Shown: piece after piece, positions 16,501-22,562 of the stretch
Layout of the letters: every line of letters begins with the position of its first letter
Numbering within the stretch: the stretch's first letter is position 1
Assembly (NCBI GenBank): GCA_002315735.1
Contig: DCIA01000013.1
Span: forward strand, 87,365 to 151,364
DNA length: 64,000 nt
Direction: 5' to 3'
Source of the DNA: Clostridiales bacterium UBA1738
GTDB lineage: Bacteria > Bacillota > Clostridia > UBA1381
The notes under the pieces: generated by a model
Told to the model about the DNA's origin: nothing
The model's input: only the letters and a program-made list of their open reading frames with translations
Databases searched by the model: none
Made by a program: the position numbers and the translations under genes

Positions 16501-16775
16501 TCTTCAGCATCAGCTGATTCGTCTGTGTTATTATTTTCCAATACAGTTATTGGATTATTATTAATTTCATCAAGCAATTCGTAATCGTAGATTGTATCGT
16601 CAGAAATTTCTTCTGCTATTTCTTCACCGGTGATTTCACTATCTCTGTTCAACCGTTCCTGAAGTGGCGACAACCGGGGATTTGAATTCGGAATGCTTGC
16701 TAACACATTTTCACCACAAGCAAAAAACAAGGATAAACTCAATACCAATGATATAATTTTTCTATTCACTTTCAT
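10524..16775 (-). CDS. RHS/YD-repeat polymorphic toxin with papain-like C-terminal domain candidate
   Basis: 2083 residues. Order: signal peptide (~1-26); Glu/Asp-rich linker (~30-145); an N-terminal beta domain (GTLTYSKELLSLQGRNGLDL); a propeller-like region (~600-930, SYPFVYVCHASGNLYFNH); about twenty YD repeats (~960-1800, e.g. YTYDSLNRLQSVTEPDGTQT); and the RHS-associated core (FRYCGEYQDIESGQLYLRNR, ending NPVNYVDPSG, ~1864). The 219 residues after the core are the variable toxin tip: NAHTSVLAQD with His ~1881, and GLFGNNCMTVSFG with Cys ~1995. That is a His-then-Cys order like permuted papain/NlpC-P60-related toxins (inference). The RHS shell encloses and delivers the tip. A secreted partner lies upstream and a candidate immunity gene directly downstream. 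Confidence 0.88.
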   Translation of the reverse strand: MKVNRKIISLVLSLSLFFACGENVLASIPNSNPRLSPLQERLNRDSEITGEEIAEEISDDTIYDYELLDEINNNPITVLENNNTDESADAEEISDEQEEHEETTDEEGEIAQEEIPTDEEYETEYNDSALVEEENLLMLSSSSSVPSSFNLEPVNSVYNVLNNNNDYVSQATGTLTYSKELLSLQGRNGLDLDLSVRYNSADAVVTENEFENSTSTNQKFNFNNFAAGWNFNFTTIVKTKGKYGYGRRAQLCFTDGSSYRIAHDSMYGTVTEDKTLTLEGYTLSDMTLKRVASTQDYELTYSNGRVEVFDHEQGYIKQIRDMFGNEINFEWSELDYYRGSFLDYIFKPSYYDGKIVALTKITDSVGRIINIEYDIATTVYGKEVKQINVKMNNILYAKIFLDRVDSLNGSVDVVSKITDAENYVTKYSYGEKVAHIYNSGYEETYSVNGSIFALEKIELPTGGYVKYEYEKARRAYSYYIPYVTFTDWYEVFKISKVSDSSGFERTYKYENDYSGYPYSYLNINPDDDNTYTSTQYTGYVYSNSFLYTCITEENNVKTVSVFNYQHNKIKEQSFSAENTQNDYIVRDGDTKWQVLSGNSVYHLGIRNSTSSTSSGKLYLYRQNLSTGEIEILRSIDTTIPSTAQIKGVGNNIYVFYKTGDSYSNSYKLNAKEYNTQTETWSDGGEISLSNDVGNKLGTSNVCYSNSKFYFWSYYNVSYGDDYFYCAEYNTSNQTDYRWSVHTTETSIGSYPFVYVCHASGNLYFNHDRTIYEYNLQNHTMSTRYFNSISRYSMSGGFAIGDQTYLFDGYKIYEFDYQSTTANVILYFSSSNAISEYLSNSGYFYSSNYTIQKGADGNIYYVMKTNASDGTRKIYRFNPDATDDKFECVGSRLANNEIKNIISAGTADEPIIYIISDGTEIIKLYEPQTPQSTRRTSYSYNSYNQPTTIVNERLNGANVISDGTEIYAYINGKSNVTSYTDILGNTTKYEYDVTYYLPTKITSYYGTDKETETINVLSNDHKKIVSSQTDYSDKKLKTLYSYDSEKEGNVISEELYESPPNSEVFSLLSRTEYNYDSNKYIVEGTTNKNVRTNDASFTEAPMQDITVTSVHDNLGRVTSETDALGRTTYYGYNNNGWNTWTVFPDETTVDIFYNLDGINGGENTITTVYNENYTVTDYFDDLGRQILQSEKPANGNESVLLEYEYDGHNINKKTDGNGNYSLYDYDSFNRVISVTGYNADDEECSSVEVNYNDFELSSTLNNSGKVSKTYYDIAGREIGTEMQTAAGLAITSSIYDCMGNVIRTVSPKGEQIQYSYNNRGLLQSVTDSQGHITSYTYDAYKNPLTVTNAGQIITTNEYDSLGRVISTFDAMGNESKFAYDANGRIITSLDRNGITTSYTYKSNTDYISKQTTGSMEIDYTYDSFGNILTATNYTGTYTYAYTYNNLLQDIEAPDGKEISYMYDGNHNVSRVTDYSNDIIDYEYDGNNNVSSIKRNNTAVASYEYYPYGALQRVTYPGQGKSEYTYDNALRLVNQVNSLSDNTVVNSYGYTYDLNGNQTQKNDTGNITNYTYDSLNRLQSVTEPDGTQTAYTFDTQGNIMTKSISHPSGFEFDFTQDGIDRTLTSVLSHEFTYAYDNNNRLKFEGEYVSGTGTGFSGNIEITKYSDYDNNGNLLVTNIGGQIDDKVVRYTYNPLNQLSQYTDEEGNRTNYFYSPDGMRNTKIQADNTTKYYWDRNYMSAESVDGNITAKNYIGTQGIFARETTDGTDYMLKNGHGDVVSLVNNGTVSKIYDYDAYGVEKNLTATDTNPFRYCGEYQDIESGQLYLRNRYYDPAASRMLSEDPARAGTNWYIYCNNNPVNYVDPSGLDAIVITTSTMSVYGNAHTSVLAQDNGGNWYYFYWGNKNAVLLEVPADKLTDLGTFNAWLVENGAGKAGKKTDKQLHDSSDEYTTGTYIEGDFSASVSYFLEQAIGANMSEEIKGGKHEYKNNSYGLFGNNCMTVSFGGLKKGTLTDGTNFGDFAKFDGEGSIRPNDFRVMIRETFANQEFTRLSARNSAIGNIGVKKPRYMNQNYYNQGQKYGKMLRGY

Positions 16776-16787
16776 AATCGTACCTCC

Positions 16788-18116
16788 TTATTGAGCCAAA
16801 CTACCTGTCGGTATATTGTCTGCTGTTTTTAAAACTTTATATACTTTTCCGTTATCTAATAGATTTTTATAGTATAAATAATCTCCGCCTATTTCAAGCC
16901 ATGACGCCTTATCATTGCACACAACAAATTCTTCTCCATCAACTTCTTTGCATATTATTCCGCCTTTTGACCAATCCGAAAAATATGTAACATTTCCTTC
17001 AACTACAGAAAATCTTCTAAATCCGGTCATTATATTAGGTCGTACTGTGTTATATCCTTCCACATTTGTTATTTCAATATCATCAGATAAAGCCTCTATA
17101 CAATAAGTATTTGGATAAACAAGAGGCGTATTATTTGTGATTTGGTTTTGTATCCCAAAAGGGTTCTTGAATATATTAAAGAGTCCGGATTGTGAAAAAC
17201 TATATATGCCGTTATATTTTGGCGCAAACAAAAATCGTTCGCCGATATTTACCGTTTCTGTTTGATTTGTTTCAATAGTATTTTCAACATTATTAATCCC
17301 TGTTGTTATTTCTACAGCTGGGCAATACGGTTGCATACTGTATTCATTCCAAACCATACACTTAACGGTAACACCGCTTAAATCATTTGGCAAATTTATT
17401 TCTAATGTAGGATGCCATCCTCCAAAGCTTTGAATCTTTGATACCCCCATTACCATATTTTCGAGTTTTCCCATTCTGTAAATGGCAGAGACCACTCTTA
17501 CCGGTTCAACCTTTGCCGTTAAATTCAGCATATCATACGAAATGCAAAGGGTTGAGCCCCTCTTTTTTAATTGAGTTATTACATTTACTTCACCATTTAC
17601 AAAAGTTGTAACTTCATCATCTGTCAAATCGACCGGTTCATTTTCCTCTTCAAGTGCATCAATAATATTTTCGGCGGTTTCCATGTTATCGTCAAAAAAA
17701 TCATCATCTGTAATAGGTTGTTCCTCAATGCCATCATCAAATAATTCGTCACTTACATCGTTGTTTTGCGGTATTATGTATATAACTTCATTAAAAACAT
17801 TATTCTCTGATTCATTCCAGTCGAAAATCACAGCAAACTGTATAGTGCTAAAATCCATGTGTATCCACTGTCCGTTATCGTATCCGGACAGTGTTCCGGA
17901 ATATATTGTTGTTCGTACTCCTTGTTCTTCTTTTATAACATCTACAAATAAATCAGAGTTATCAACCTCTGAAAACAGTTCTTCTTCAACAACGGTAGCT
18001 TCACCATTTTCTACTGTCACTCTGTAGCTTGCTATATTTGTTTCTTCCGCAAAAACATTAACTGTACTAAATAAAGTAAGCGAAAGTACAGCTAAACATT
18101 TAATCAGTTTTTTCAT
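16788..18116 (-). CDS. Secreted protein of unknown function, partner of RHS
   Basis: 442 residues from ATG 18116 (AAAGGAGACC about ten bases upstream; an in-frame ATG 24 bases earlier lacks such a site). A signal peptide (~1-24, ...STVNVFA) is followed by a beta-rich domain (YRVTVENGEATVVEEELFSE, QWIHMDFSTIQFAVIFDWNE), an acidic linker rich in Asp/Glu (~140-185), and a second beta-rich half ending in a short WxExGGDYLYYKN motif. Only 12 bases separate it from RHS, so they share a transcript. Its extracellular location suggests a helper or surface partner for RHS, but no family is recognised. The leader upstream contains a translated peptide overlapping a terminator. Confidence 0.65.
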   Translation of the reverse strand: MKKLIKCLAVLSLTLFSTVNVFAEETNIASYRVTVENGEATVVEEELFSEVDNSDLFVDVIKEEQGVRTTIYSGTLSGYDNGQWIHMDFSTIQFAVIFDWNESENNVFNEVIYIIPQNNDVSDELFDDGIEEQPITDDDFFDDNMETAENIIDALEEENEPVDLTDDEVTTFVNGEVNVITQLKKRGSTLCISYDMLNLTAKVEPVRVVSAIYRMGKLENMVMGVSKIQSFGGWHPTLEINLPNDLSGVTVKCMVWNEYSMQPYCPAVEITTGINNVENTIETNQTETVNIGERFLFAPKYNGIYSFSQSGLFNIFKNPFGIQNQITNNTPLVYPNTYCIEALSDDIEITNVEGYNTVRPNIMTGFRRFSVVEGNVTYFSDWSKGGIICKEVDGEEFVVCNDKASWLEIGGDYLYYKNLLDNGKVYKVLKTADNIPTGSLAQ

Positions 18117-18165
18117 TATTCTATGGTCTCCTTTCAGCATTTAAACATTATTGTAAAATCAAAAA

Positions 18166-18213
18166 GGCACACAAAAGGACTCGTATTTTATACGTAAATT
18201 CCTTCTGTGTGCC
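18166..18213 (-). terminator. Leader terminator upstream of the RHS operon
   Basis: GGCACACAAAAGGA (18166-18179) pairs with TTCCTTCTGTGTGCC (18199-18213) with one mismatch; an inner CGTAT/ATACG stem lies in the loop. On the minus strand it is followed by TTTTTGATTTTAC, then the operon's ribosome-binding site. It is therefore an intrinsic terminator inside the 5' leader. Confidence 0.65.
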
Positions 18214-18235
18214 GTAAAATTACTGGTTCAATCAT
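18188..18235 (-). CDS. Leader peptide MIEPVILRHTEGIYV
   Basis: 15 codons from ATG 18235 to TAA at 18188, with GAGGAG nine bases upstream. The coding sequence runs through the 5' arm of the leader terminator and stops in its loop. Ribosomes translating or stalled on it would mask that arm and prevent termination. This arrangement is typical of translation-dependent attenuators such as those of tnaC and antibiotic-resistance genes. The 242 bases above it (18236-18479) hold no gene I can support. Confidence 0.5.
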   Translation of the reverse strand: MIEPVILRHTEGIYV

Positions 18236-18479
18236 AACTGTAGTCTCCTCGTATTAACCTGTCAAAAGTTTTTCCTATAATCTAACCTCACTTTAAATTT
18301 ATCTAAAAATATTATACCATATTTTTCATCTTCGGTCAATAACTTTGAAAAGTTTTTGTAATATTTAGCCAAGTTTTTTATATTACATTTCACAGACATA
18401 AACATTTTAAACCTTTTAGCAGATTTTAGTTTAACAAAATCTCATTTACCACATTATGGATTTTGATTATTTACACAAC

Positions 18480-18539
18480 GATAAATCCGTTGATAAATTG
18501 CGGTTTATGATGGACGATTTTGTATTGTTGGGCGACTAA
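18480..18539 (+). pseudogene. 3' fragment of a second metallophosphoesterase (right direct repeat)
   Basis: Encodes DKSVDKLRFMMDDFVLLGD then TAA, the exact C-terminus of the metallophosphoesterase at 5435-6133 with one substitution. Nothing of the rest of that gene is found upstream (18300-18479). It forms the right-hand 60-bp direct repeat of the toxin block and has its own terminator after it. Confidence 0.85.
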
Positions 18540-18561
18540 CTAATTTAATCAAAAAAATAGT

Positions 18562-18604
18562 GAGATGTGCCTTGTATGAACTCCAAAGCACATCTCTTTT
18601 TTTA
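18562..18604 (+). terminator. Intrinsic terminator after the metallophosphoesterase fragment
   Basis: GAGATGTGC (18562-18570) and GCACATCTC (18588-18596), 17-base loop, then eight T residues. It is orphaned here because its gene is only a fragment, supporting the idea that a complete copy once stood upstream. Confidence 0.7.
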
Positions 18605-19019
18605 TTTCAACTTTTTTGCATATATTTTATTGCCGTAAAGATACTCTCTTAAATCCTTGATTTCTTTTTCGGAATATTTTGTTATATCCATTTGCCCAAA
18701 ATACTTCTTTGCCATGTTATTGGCTGCTTTAACCTCTTTTATCATTATCAAGACAGAGATACACTTCTTTTATATCCGGATTATTATTCAAAATATTTTC
18801 AAGAGAATAGAAGCTCACACCTCCGAGGCAGACATAATTATTCTCCTGCCAATTTTCTTTGTTCATACTTATGTATGACAGCATATCTATCGGAGCTTCG
18901 AACACAAACACCTTATCATTTGTACCGATGTGTCTGAAGTAGTACGCTTTATCACTACCTTCAACATCTAAAAAGAACCTGTTGTTACTCCGTGTACTTC
19001 TAAGGTGTATGTTCTTCAT
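18602..19019 (-). pseudogene. Toprim/DUF3991-type protein remnant, frameshifted
   Basis: The first frame (96 residues) has KVFVFEAPIDMLSYI, YVCLGGVSFYSLE and EVYLCLDNDKRG, the glutamate and DxD motifs of a Toprim domain as in the DUF3991-Toprim proteins of conjugative elements, and stops right after DNDKRG at 18729. In the overlapping frame the sequence continues sensibly (VKAANNMAKKYFGQMDITKY, then SEKEIKDLREYLYGNK) to a TAA at 18602. The N-terminal part of the usual ~300-400-residue protein is missing. It is best read as a truncated and frameshifted remnant of a conjugative element. Confidence 0.65.
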
Positions 19020-19318
19020 ATCACCATTCTCATCATATCCGCAAAATGCGACATTGCTATAAGGTCAGGTGCTTTTTCATATGCACTTACATATTCTCTT
19101 ATTGCTGTCACCTCTTTATATACGATGTTTTCTATTTCATGGAACTTCTCATCGAAAACCGTATTTTCATAAGTAGTGATTCCTCCCGATTGCCTTACAT
19201 CAAATCCCCCATTATTCTTAATGAACACATGGAGTCTGTCATCCTTTATTTCATAGAGGACATCTTCTACCTCCGGGAGCTTTCGGATTAACTCTGTTAA
19301 AATAATGTTTTTGTTCAT
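19016..19318 (-). CDS. Hypothetical protein from mobile-element gene group
   Basis: 100 residues from ATG 19318 (AAGAAAGGAATC upstream). Alpha/beta, soluble: LTELIRKLPEVEDVLYEIKD, RLHVFIKNNGGFDVR, IENIVYKEVTAIREYVSAYE and APDLIAMSHFADMMRMVI. No recognised domain. Its stop overlaps the start region of the Toprim remnant. With the next two small genes it forms a group of short acidic proteins, each preceded by similar leader sequence, of the kind carried by integrative conjugative elements in Clostridia. Function unknown. Confidence 0.55.
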   Translation of the reverse strand: MNKNIILTELIRKLPEVEDVLYEIKDDRLHVFIKNNGGFDVRQSGGITTYENTVFDEKFHEIENIVYKEVTAIREYVSAYEKAPDLIAMSHFADMMRMVI

Positions 19319-19355
19319 TTTGATTCCTTCTTTCTTAGTTTTAAGTACAAAAAAA

Positions 19356-19386
19356 GAGGATAACTTCATTTTTAGAAATTATCCTC
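19356..19386 (-). terminator. Repeated terminator hairpin, copy 1
   Basis: GAGGATAA, one mismatch, TTC ... GAA, then TTATCCTC, with T7 following on the minus strand. Nearly identical to the hairpin at 20001-20030, including flanking bases; each copy stands ~40-45 bases upstream of a small gene's start codon. Confidence 0.7.
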
Positions 19387-19410
19387 GCATATACCAATAT
19401 TTAATTACTT

Positions 19411-19749
19411 TTACATCTCCATATCAAATGTTTGTTCCGGCGACCATTCAAATGTAAAGTCGAAACTTTCTATATTATCACAATGTCCTGAAAGGAACTT
19501 GTCGTCTCGTTCCATTCGTTTCATAAAATATGCAACCTCCTCCGGAGATGCATCATAGATTTCCTCTCCGCCATAACGATAAGCTTCTGCATGAACGCTG
19601 ATTTTGGTTTCTTCATCAATATCATCTATCAATTCATCAAACGCAGTCCATCCTTCAAGGTCATCATATTCTTTTGGAATTCCACCTACAAGAAATTCTA
19701 CGCATTTTTCTTCTGCCGTAACAGTTACTTTTGAAAATAACAATGCCAT
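19411..19749 (-). CDS. Hypothetical acidic protein
   Basis: 112 residues with a good ribosome-binding site (GGAGG, nine bases before the ATG). It is very acidic (DDIDEETKISVHAEAYRYGG, PEEVAYFMKRMERDD) with an alternating beta opening (MALLFSKVTVTAEEKCVEFL). No membrane segment. No family recognised; similar small acidic proteins occur in clostridial conjugative elements, where some mimic DNA, but nothing specific supports that here. Confidence 0.55.
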   Translation of the reverse strand: MALLFSKVTVTAEEKCVEFLVGGIPKEYDDLEGWTAFDELIDDIDEETKISVHAEAYRYGGEEIYDASPEEVAYFMKRMERDDKFLSGHCDNIESFDFTFEWSPEQTFDMEM

Positions 19750-19778
19750 CTTAATGTACCTCCATTTACAATATATAT

Positions 19779-19958
19779 TTAGTCCATTGCAAAATCTCTT
19801 ATGATATCTTCTTTATCAGAATTTATCATTGTTGCCAATGCTCTATTGTAGTCTTCATATTTTACTGTAACAACATCACCGTCACTGTAATACAATCTTA
19901 CAATATCACCATCTCTTTTTGTTTCTGTTACATAAACTCTTTCATTTAAATTTACCAT
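19779..19958 (-). CDS. Small hypothetical protein, 59 aa
   Basis: MVNLNERVYVTETKRDGDIV, then RLYYSDGDVVTVKYEDYNRA, then a helical LATMINSDKEDIIRDFAMD tail. The start ATG at 19958 is preceded by AAGAAGG. Predicted fold: small beta-hairpin followed by helices. It is the first gene after the second copy of the repeated terminator and is cotranscribed with 19411-19749 (29-base gap). Function unknown. Confidence 0.55.
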   Translation of the reverse strand: MVNLNERVYVTETKRDGDIVRLYYSDGDVVTVKYEDYNRALATMINSDKEDIIRDFAMD

Positions 19959-20000
19959 CTTAAAACCTTCTTTCTTTATTTTATTTTTGAGTATAAAAAA

Positions 20001-20030
20001 GAGGATAACTTCATTTTAGAAATTATCCTC
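20001..20030 (-). terminator. Repeated terminator hairpin, copy 2
   Basis: Same stem as 19356-19386 (GAGGATAA/TTATCCTC) followed by TTTTTT on the minus strand. The gene-free stretch 19959-20300 otherwise holds only the hairpins at 20249-20294 and a T-arm-like sequence near 20170-20190 without a cloverleaf. Confidence 0.6.
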
Positions 20031-20248
20031 GCATTTATGTGTAGTATCCCCGGTTCAAACCCTTTCTTTGACCGTTTGCATCTATTTTGTACATAAGTAT
20101 TTTTATATTTAATTTTTGGTTCGATTTTTATGTTTGAAATCTCGTTTTTATACCTTGAAAACAGGATGTCCCCCGTTCGAGTCACCCACAATCGGGGTGT
20201 GTATCTACCCTTTTACAGTCACAAGCATTTTTTCAAAAATCCTTGAAA

Positions 20249-20294
20249 ACCGCATAAGAATGCGGTCAAAACAGACTGCATCTATTTTGACCGC
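20249..20294 (-). terminator. Two competing hairpins downstream of tRNA-Leu
   Basis: On the minus strand, GCGGTCAAAA ... TTTTGACCGC (20285-20294 with 20262-20271) comes first. It overlaps a second stem ACCGCAT/ATGCGGT (20249-20266) followed by TTTTC. The two are mutually exclusive; the second resembles a terminator for the tRNA transcript. Confidence 0.4.
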
Positions 20295-20300
20295 AAATTC

Positions 20301-20384
20301 TGGTGCGGATGACAGGACTTGAACCTGCACATCGTAGACACTAGATCCTAAGTCTAGCGCGTCTGCCAATTCCGCCACATCCGC
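20301..20384 (-). tRNA. tRNA-Leu (anticodon UAG)
   Basis: 84 bases including an encoded CCA. Acceptor stem GCGGATG/CATCCGC with discriminator A; anticodon arm CTAGA-CTTAGGA-TCTAG with TAG at the centre; a short variable arm; T-arm CAGGTTCAAGTCCTG. A class II tRNA, as expected for leucine. Decayed mobile-element genes lie immediately downstream, consistent with this tRNA having served as an integration site, though no repeated 3' end was found. Confidence 0.95.
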
Positions 20385-20463
20385 ATATAATTTTCAACAA
20401 GTTCCCTTATTGAAGCTGACTAGATTAGTATAGCAAAATTATTTCAATTTGTCAATACTTTTT

Positions 20464-20637
20464 TCAAATAAATTTATTTTTTTTGTCATCGTATGTAAAA
20501 TCATATTCCTTTAAAATAGATTTAATTCGTTCCTCGTCTTCGTTCATATCGTCACAAAGTTCTTTTAAACTTTTATAATTATCACGAAGCTTTGTATTAA
20601 TAACGCTGAGCAAAATCATTGGGTCTTTGGGTAACAT
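20464..20637 (-). CDS. DUF4250 domain protein
   Basis: 57 residues, MLPKDPMILLSVINTKLRDN then YKSLKELCDDMNEDEERIKS, the signature of the small DUF4250 family common in Firmicutes. Start ATG 20637 has AAGGAGAAATAA upstream, inside the end of the transporter gene, whose stop lies one base before; the longer open frame upstream is overlap. Helical, HTH-like, possibly DNA binding; no established function. Confidence 0.8.
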   Translation of the reverse strand: MLPKDPMILLSVINTKLRDNYKSLKELCDDMNEDEERIKSILKEYDFTYDDKKNKFI

Positions 20638-20638
20638 T

Positions 20639-21523
20639 TTATTTCTCCTTGCTAAAATTAATTTGTGATAAAATTGCACCAAAAAACATAAGTGCACATC
20701 CAAAATAACTTCTTGCATCCATTATCTCTTCCATAAATATCGCACCGCCTATTGCAGAAAACAATCCTTCAAGCGACAACAAAATGCACGCAGAGTTTGG
20801 ATTGGCATCTTTTTGACCTATAACTTGGCAAGTGTATGCAACACCTGTGGAAAAAACACCTGTATATAGAATAGGTAGCCAGTGCATTGCAACAGCACCC
20901 GGTGTTATATTCTCTAAAAATGCCGCAAAGACTAAGTTACATAAACTGCAAGTGAAAAATTGCACACAAGAATATTTGATAGGGCTTACCTTGTCCACAA
21001 ATTTGTCAACTGCAATTATATGTGCTGCCCAAAAAAGTGCGCCGATAAGTAATACCATATCGCCATATGATATTCTGCCCATTCCGCCTTTAACACTTAA
21101 AAAATAAAGACCGATTATAGCAATAATAGCGGCAAGCCATTCCTGAATCCGAACTTTTTTGTGAAAAAGAATAGAACTGTAAAATGGTACAATAACCATA
21201 TAAAGTCCTGTTAAAAATCCACTTCTTCCCGCACTTTTTGTGATAGCAATGCCATACATTTGAATAGCAGATGCAATAAAAAGTATAACTCCCGTTATAG
21301 CACCAAAAATAATTGTCTTTTTAAACTTTCTAAAATCCCTTTTTTCATTTTCAAAAACATATATTACCGGAAACAGACAAAATCCACCAAGGGCATACCT
21401 AATTCCGTTAAAACTAAATTCGCCGAGGATTTTTGTATCAACCATACACTGTGTGACAAATGCAAATCCCCAAACAACTGCCGCTGTTAAAAGTGCTAAA
21501 TTTGAGCGAGTTTTTTTATTCAT
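20639..21523 (-). CDS. EamA/DMT-family transporter
   Basis: 294 residues with ten membrane helices in two EamA repeats (LALLTAAVVWGFAFVTQCMV at the start; GDMVLLIGALFWAAHIIAVD opening the second). Drug/metabolite exporters of this superfamily move amino acids or small metabolites; the substrate is not predictable. It is followed by a coupled DUF4250 gene and preceded by a PAP2 phosphatase gene 10 bases upstream, so the three probably form an operon. Confidence 0.85.
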   Translation of the reverse strand: MNKKTRSNLALLTAAVVWGFAFVTQCMVDTKILGEFSFNGIRYALGGFCLFPVIYVFENEKRDFRKFKKTIIFGAITGVILFIASAIQMYGIAITKSAGRSGFLTGLYMVIVPFYSSILFHKKVRIQEWLAAIIAIIGLYFLSVKGGMGRISYGDMVLLIGALFWAAHIIAVDKFVDKVSPIKYSCVQFFTCSLCNLVFAAFLENITPGAVAMHWLPILYTGVFSTGVAYTCQVIGQKDANPNSACILLSLEGLFSAIGGAIFMEEIMDARSYFGCALMFFGAILSQINFSKEK

Positions 21524-21533
21524 AACTTTCCTC

Positions 21534-22211
21534 TTATAATAAACTTTTTTCTTTTAAGTTATCTAATTTTTTTCTTTTGTAAACAAAAGGATATGCAAAA
21601 ATTGAAATAACAATAGCCATTAAAATATCAATTACAGAATGTTGTTTTAAAAATACTGTTGAAATGATAATAAGTATTGTAAAAAATAAAAATATTATTC
21701 TCCATTTTATTGAACTAAACACCCTGCTCTTTCTTGCCGAAAAATATACTGCAAGTGAGCCCAGCACATGAATTGACGGGCAAACATTAGTGTTCGTGTC
21801 AAATCCATACATAAACTTTACAATTTCGGTAAAAATATTATTTCTTGCAAATTCTGTTGGTCTTAATGCTTGCGATGTTGGGTACACAGCATAAATCACA
21901 AGTGTTATTGTATATGTAATTATAGTAAACTTCATATAGTTTTTAAATGCCGAAATATCAAAAAAGAATCCGTAAATCATCATCCCAATTAAGAACACAA
22001 ACCAAAAATAATATGGAATTATAAAATATTCACAAAAAGGAATGATATCGTCAAGCATACAATGCACATTATGAAAATGCATCGGAAGTATGCGTTCCAT
22101 CGGCCAAAATACAAGTCCGAAAATAATCCAATACAAAAGTAACCATATATGCCTAAATTCCGGTGTGTTTAATTTTTTTATGCTAAATGAATGATAATTA
22201 GGTCTATCCAT
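21534..22211 (-). CDS. PAP2-superfamily membrane phosphatase
   Basis: 225 residues, five or six membrane helices. The PAP2 signature is in the C-terminal half: NVCPSIHVLGSLAVYFSARK (His of the SxxH motif) and VFLKQHSVIDILMA (the nucleophile-relay His and Asp). The KxxxxxxRP motif is represented loosely by SQALRPTEF. The short N-terminal half resembles the inositolphosphotransferase-like PAP2 branch. Likely a lipid phosphatase or phosphotransferase at the cytoplasmic membrane, possibly recycling undecaprenyl pyrophosphate. AGGAAGTGA precedes the ATG. Confidence 0.78.
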   Translation of the reverse strand: MDRPNYHSFSIKKLNTPEFRHIWLLLYWIIFGLVFWPMERILPMHFHNVHCMLDDIIPFCEYFIIPYYFWFVFLIGMMIYGFFFDISAFKNYMKFTIITYTITLVIYAVYPTSQALRPTEFARNNIFTEIVKFMYGFDTNTNVCPSIHVLGSLAVYFSARKSRVFSSIKWRIIFLFFTILIIISTVFLKQHSVIDILMAIVISIFAYPFVYKRKKLDNLKEKSLL

Positions 22212-22294
22212 TTTGTCACTTCCTAATGATTTTTCAAAACTTAATCATTATAGCATATATAGTAAAAAAATACAATAAAAAAGGCAAAAAAACA

Positions 22295-22319
22295 CACGGA
22301 GGTTTTTTAATCCCCCGTG
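22295..22319 (-). terminator. Intrinsic terminator of the Cys-rich peptide gene
   Basis: CACGGAGG pairs with CCCCCGTG (one A-C mismatch), loop TTTTTTAAT; on the minus strand TTTTTTTGCC follows. Confidence 0.7.
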
Positions 22320-22332
22320 CATAAATATGTTC

Positions 22333-22500
22333 TTAGCAACAACAATTATCATCACAGCAGTTATTGTCGCAACAGCAACAATTATTGTTTCCACCAAATG
22401 TATTGTCACCAGAGCAGCATAAAACAAGAACTATGATAATCAGTATCCAAATCCAACCGCCGTCACCATTTCCACAGCCGTTTCCACCGAATAAACCCAT
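22333..22500 (-). CDS. Small Cys-rich single-span membrane protein
   Basis: 55 residues from ATG 22500 (AAAGGAGGATAA upstream). A Gly/Asn-rich start (MGLFGGNGCGNGDGG), one hydrophobic span (WIWILIIIVLVLCC), then a tail of Asn, Asp and Cys clusters (NNNCCCCDNNCCDDNCCC). There are 12 cysteines in all. Small Gly-rich proteins with one span and Cys clusters occur in spore formers and are often sporulation-associated (YjcZ/CotJ-neighbour type); that comparison is loose. The Cys clusters could bind metal. Confidence 0.65.
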   Translation of the reverse strand: MGLFGGNGCGNGDGGWIWILIIIVLVLCCSGDNTFGGNNNCCCCDNNCCDDNCCC

Positions 22501-22562
22501 ATTATTTATCCTCCTTTCTGCTTTATACTATACAGTACGCAAAATGGAGAATTGTGTGCATA

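Noticed and set aside
19976..20191. 71-codon minus-strand frame
   Set aside because: Overlaps the repeated terminator and hairpin region, lacks a ribosome-binding site and has no protein-like pattern.
20160..20205. T-arm-like sequence (CCCGTTCGAGTC) suggesting a tRNA or attachment remnant
   Set aside because: The flanking bases do not form a T-stem, and no D-arm or acceptor partner is present.
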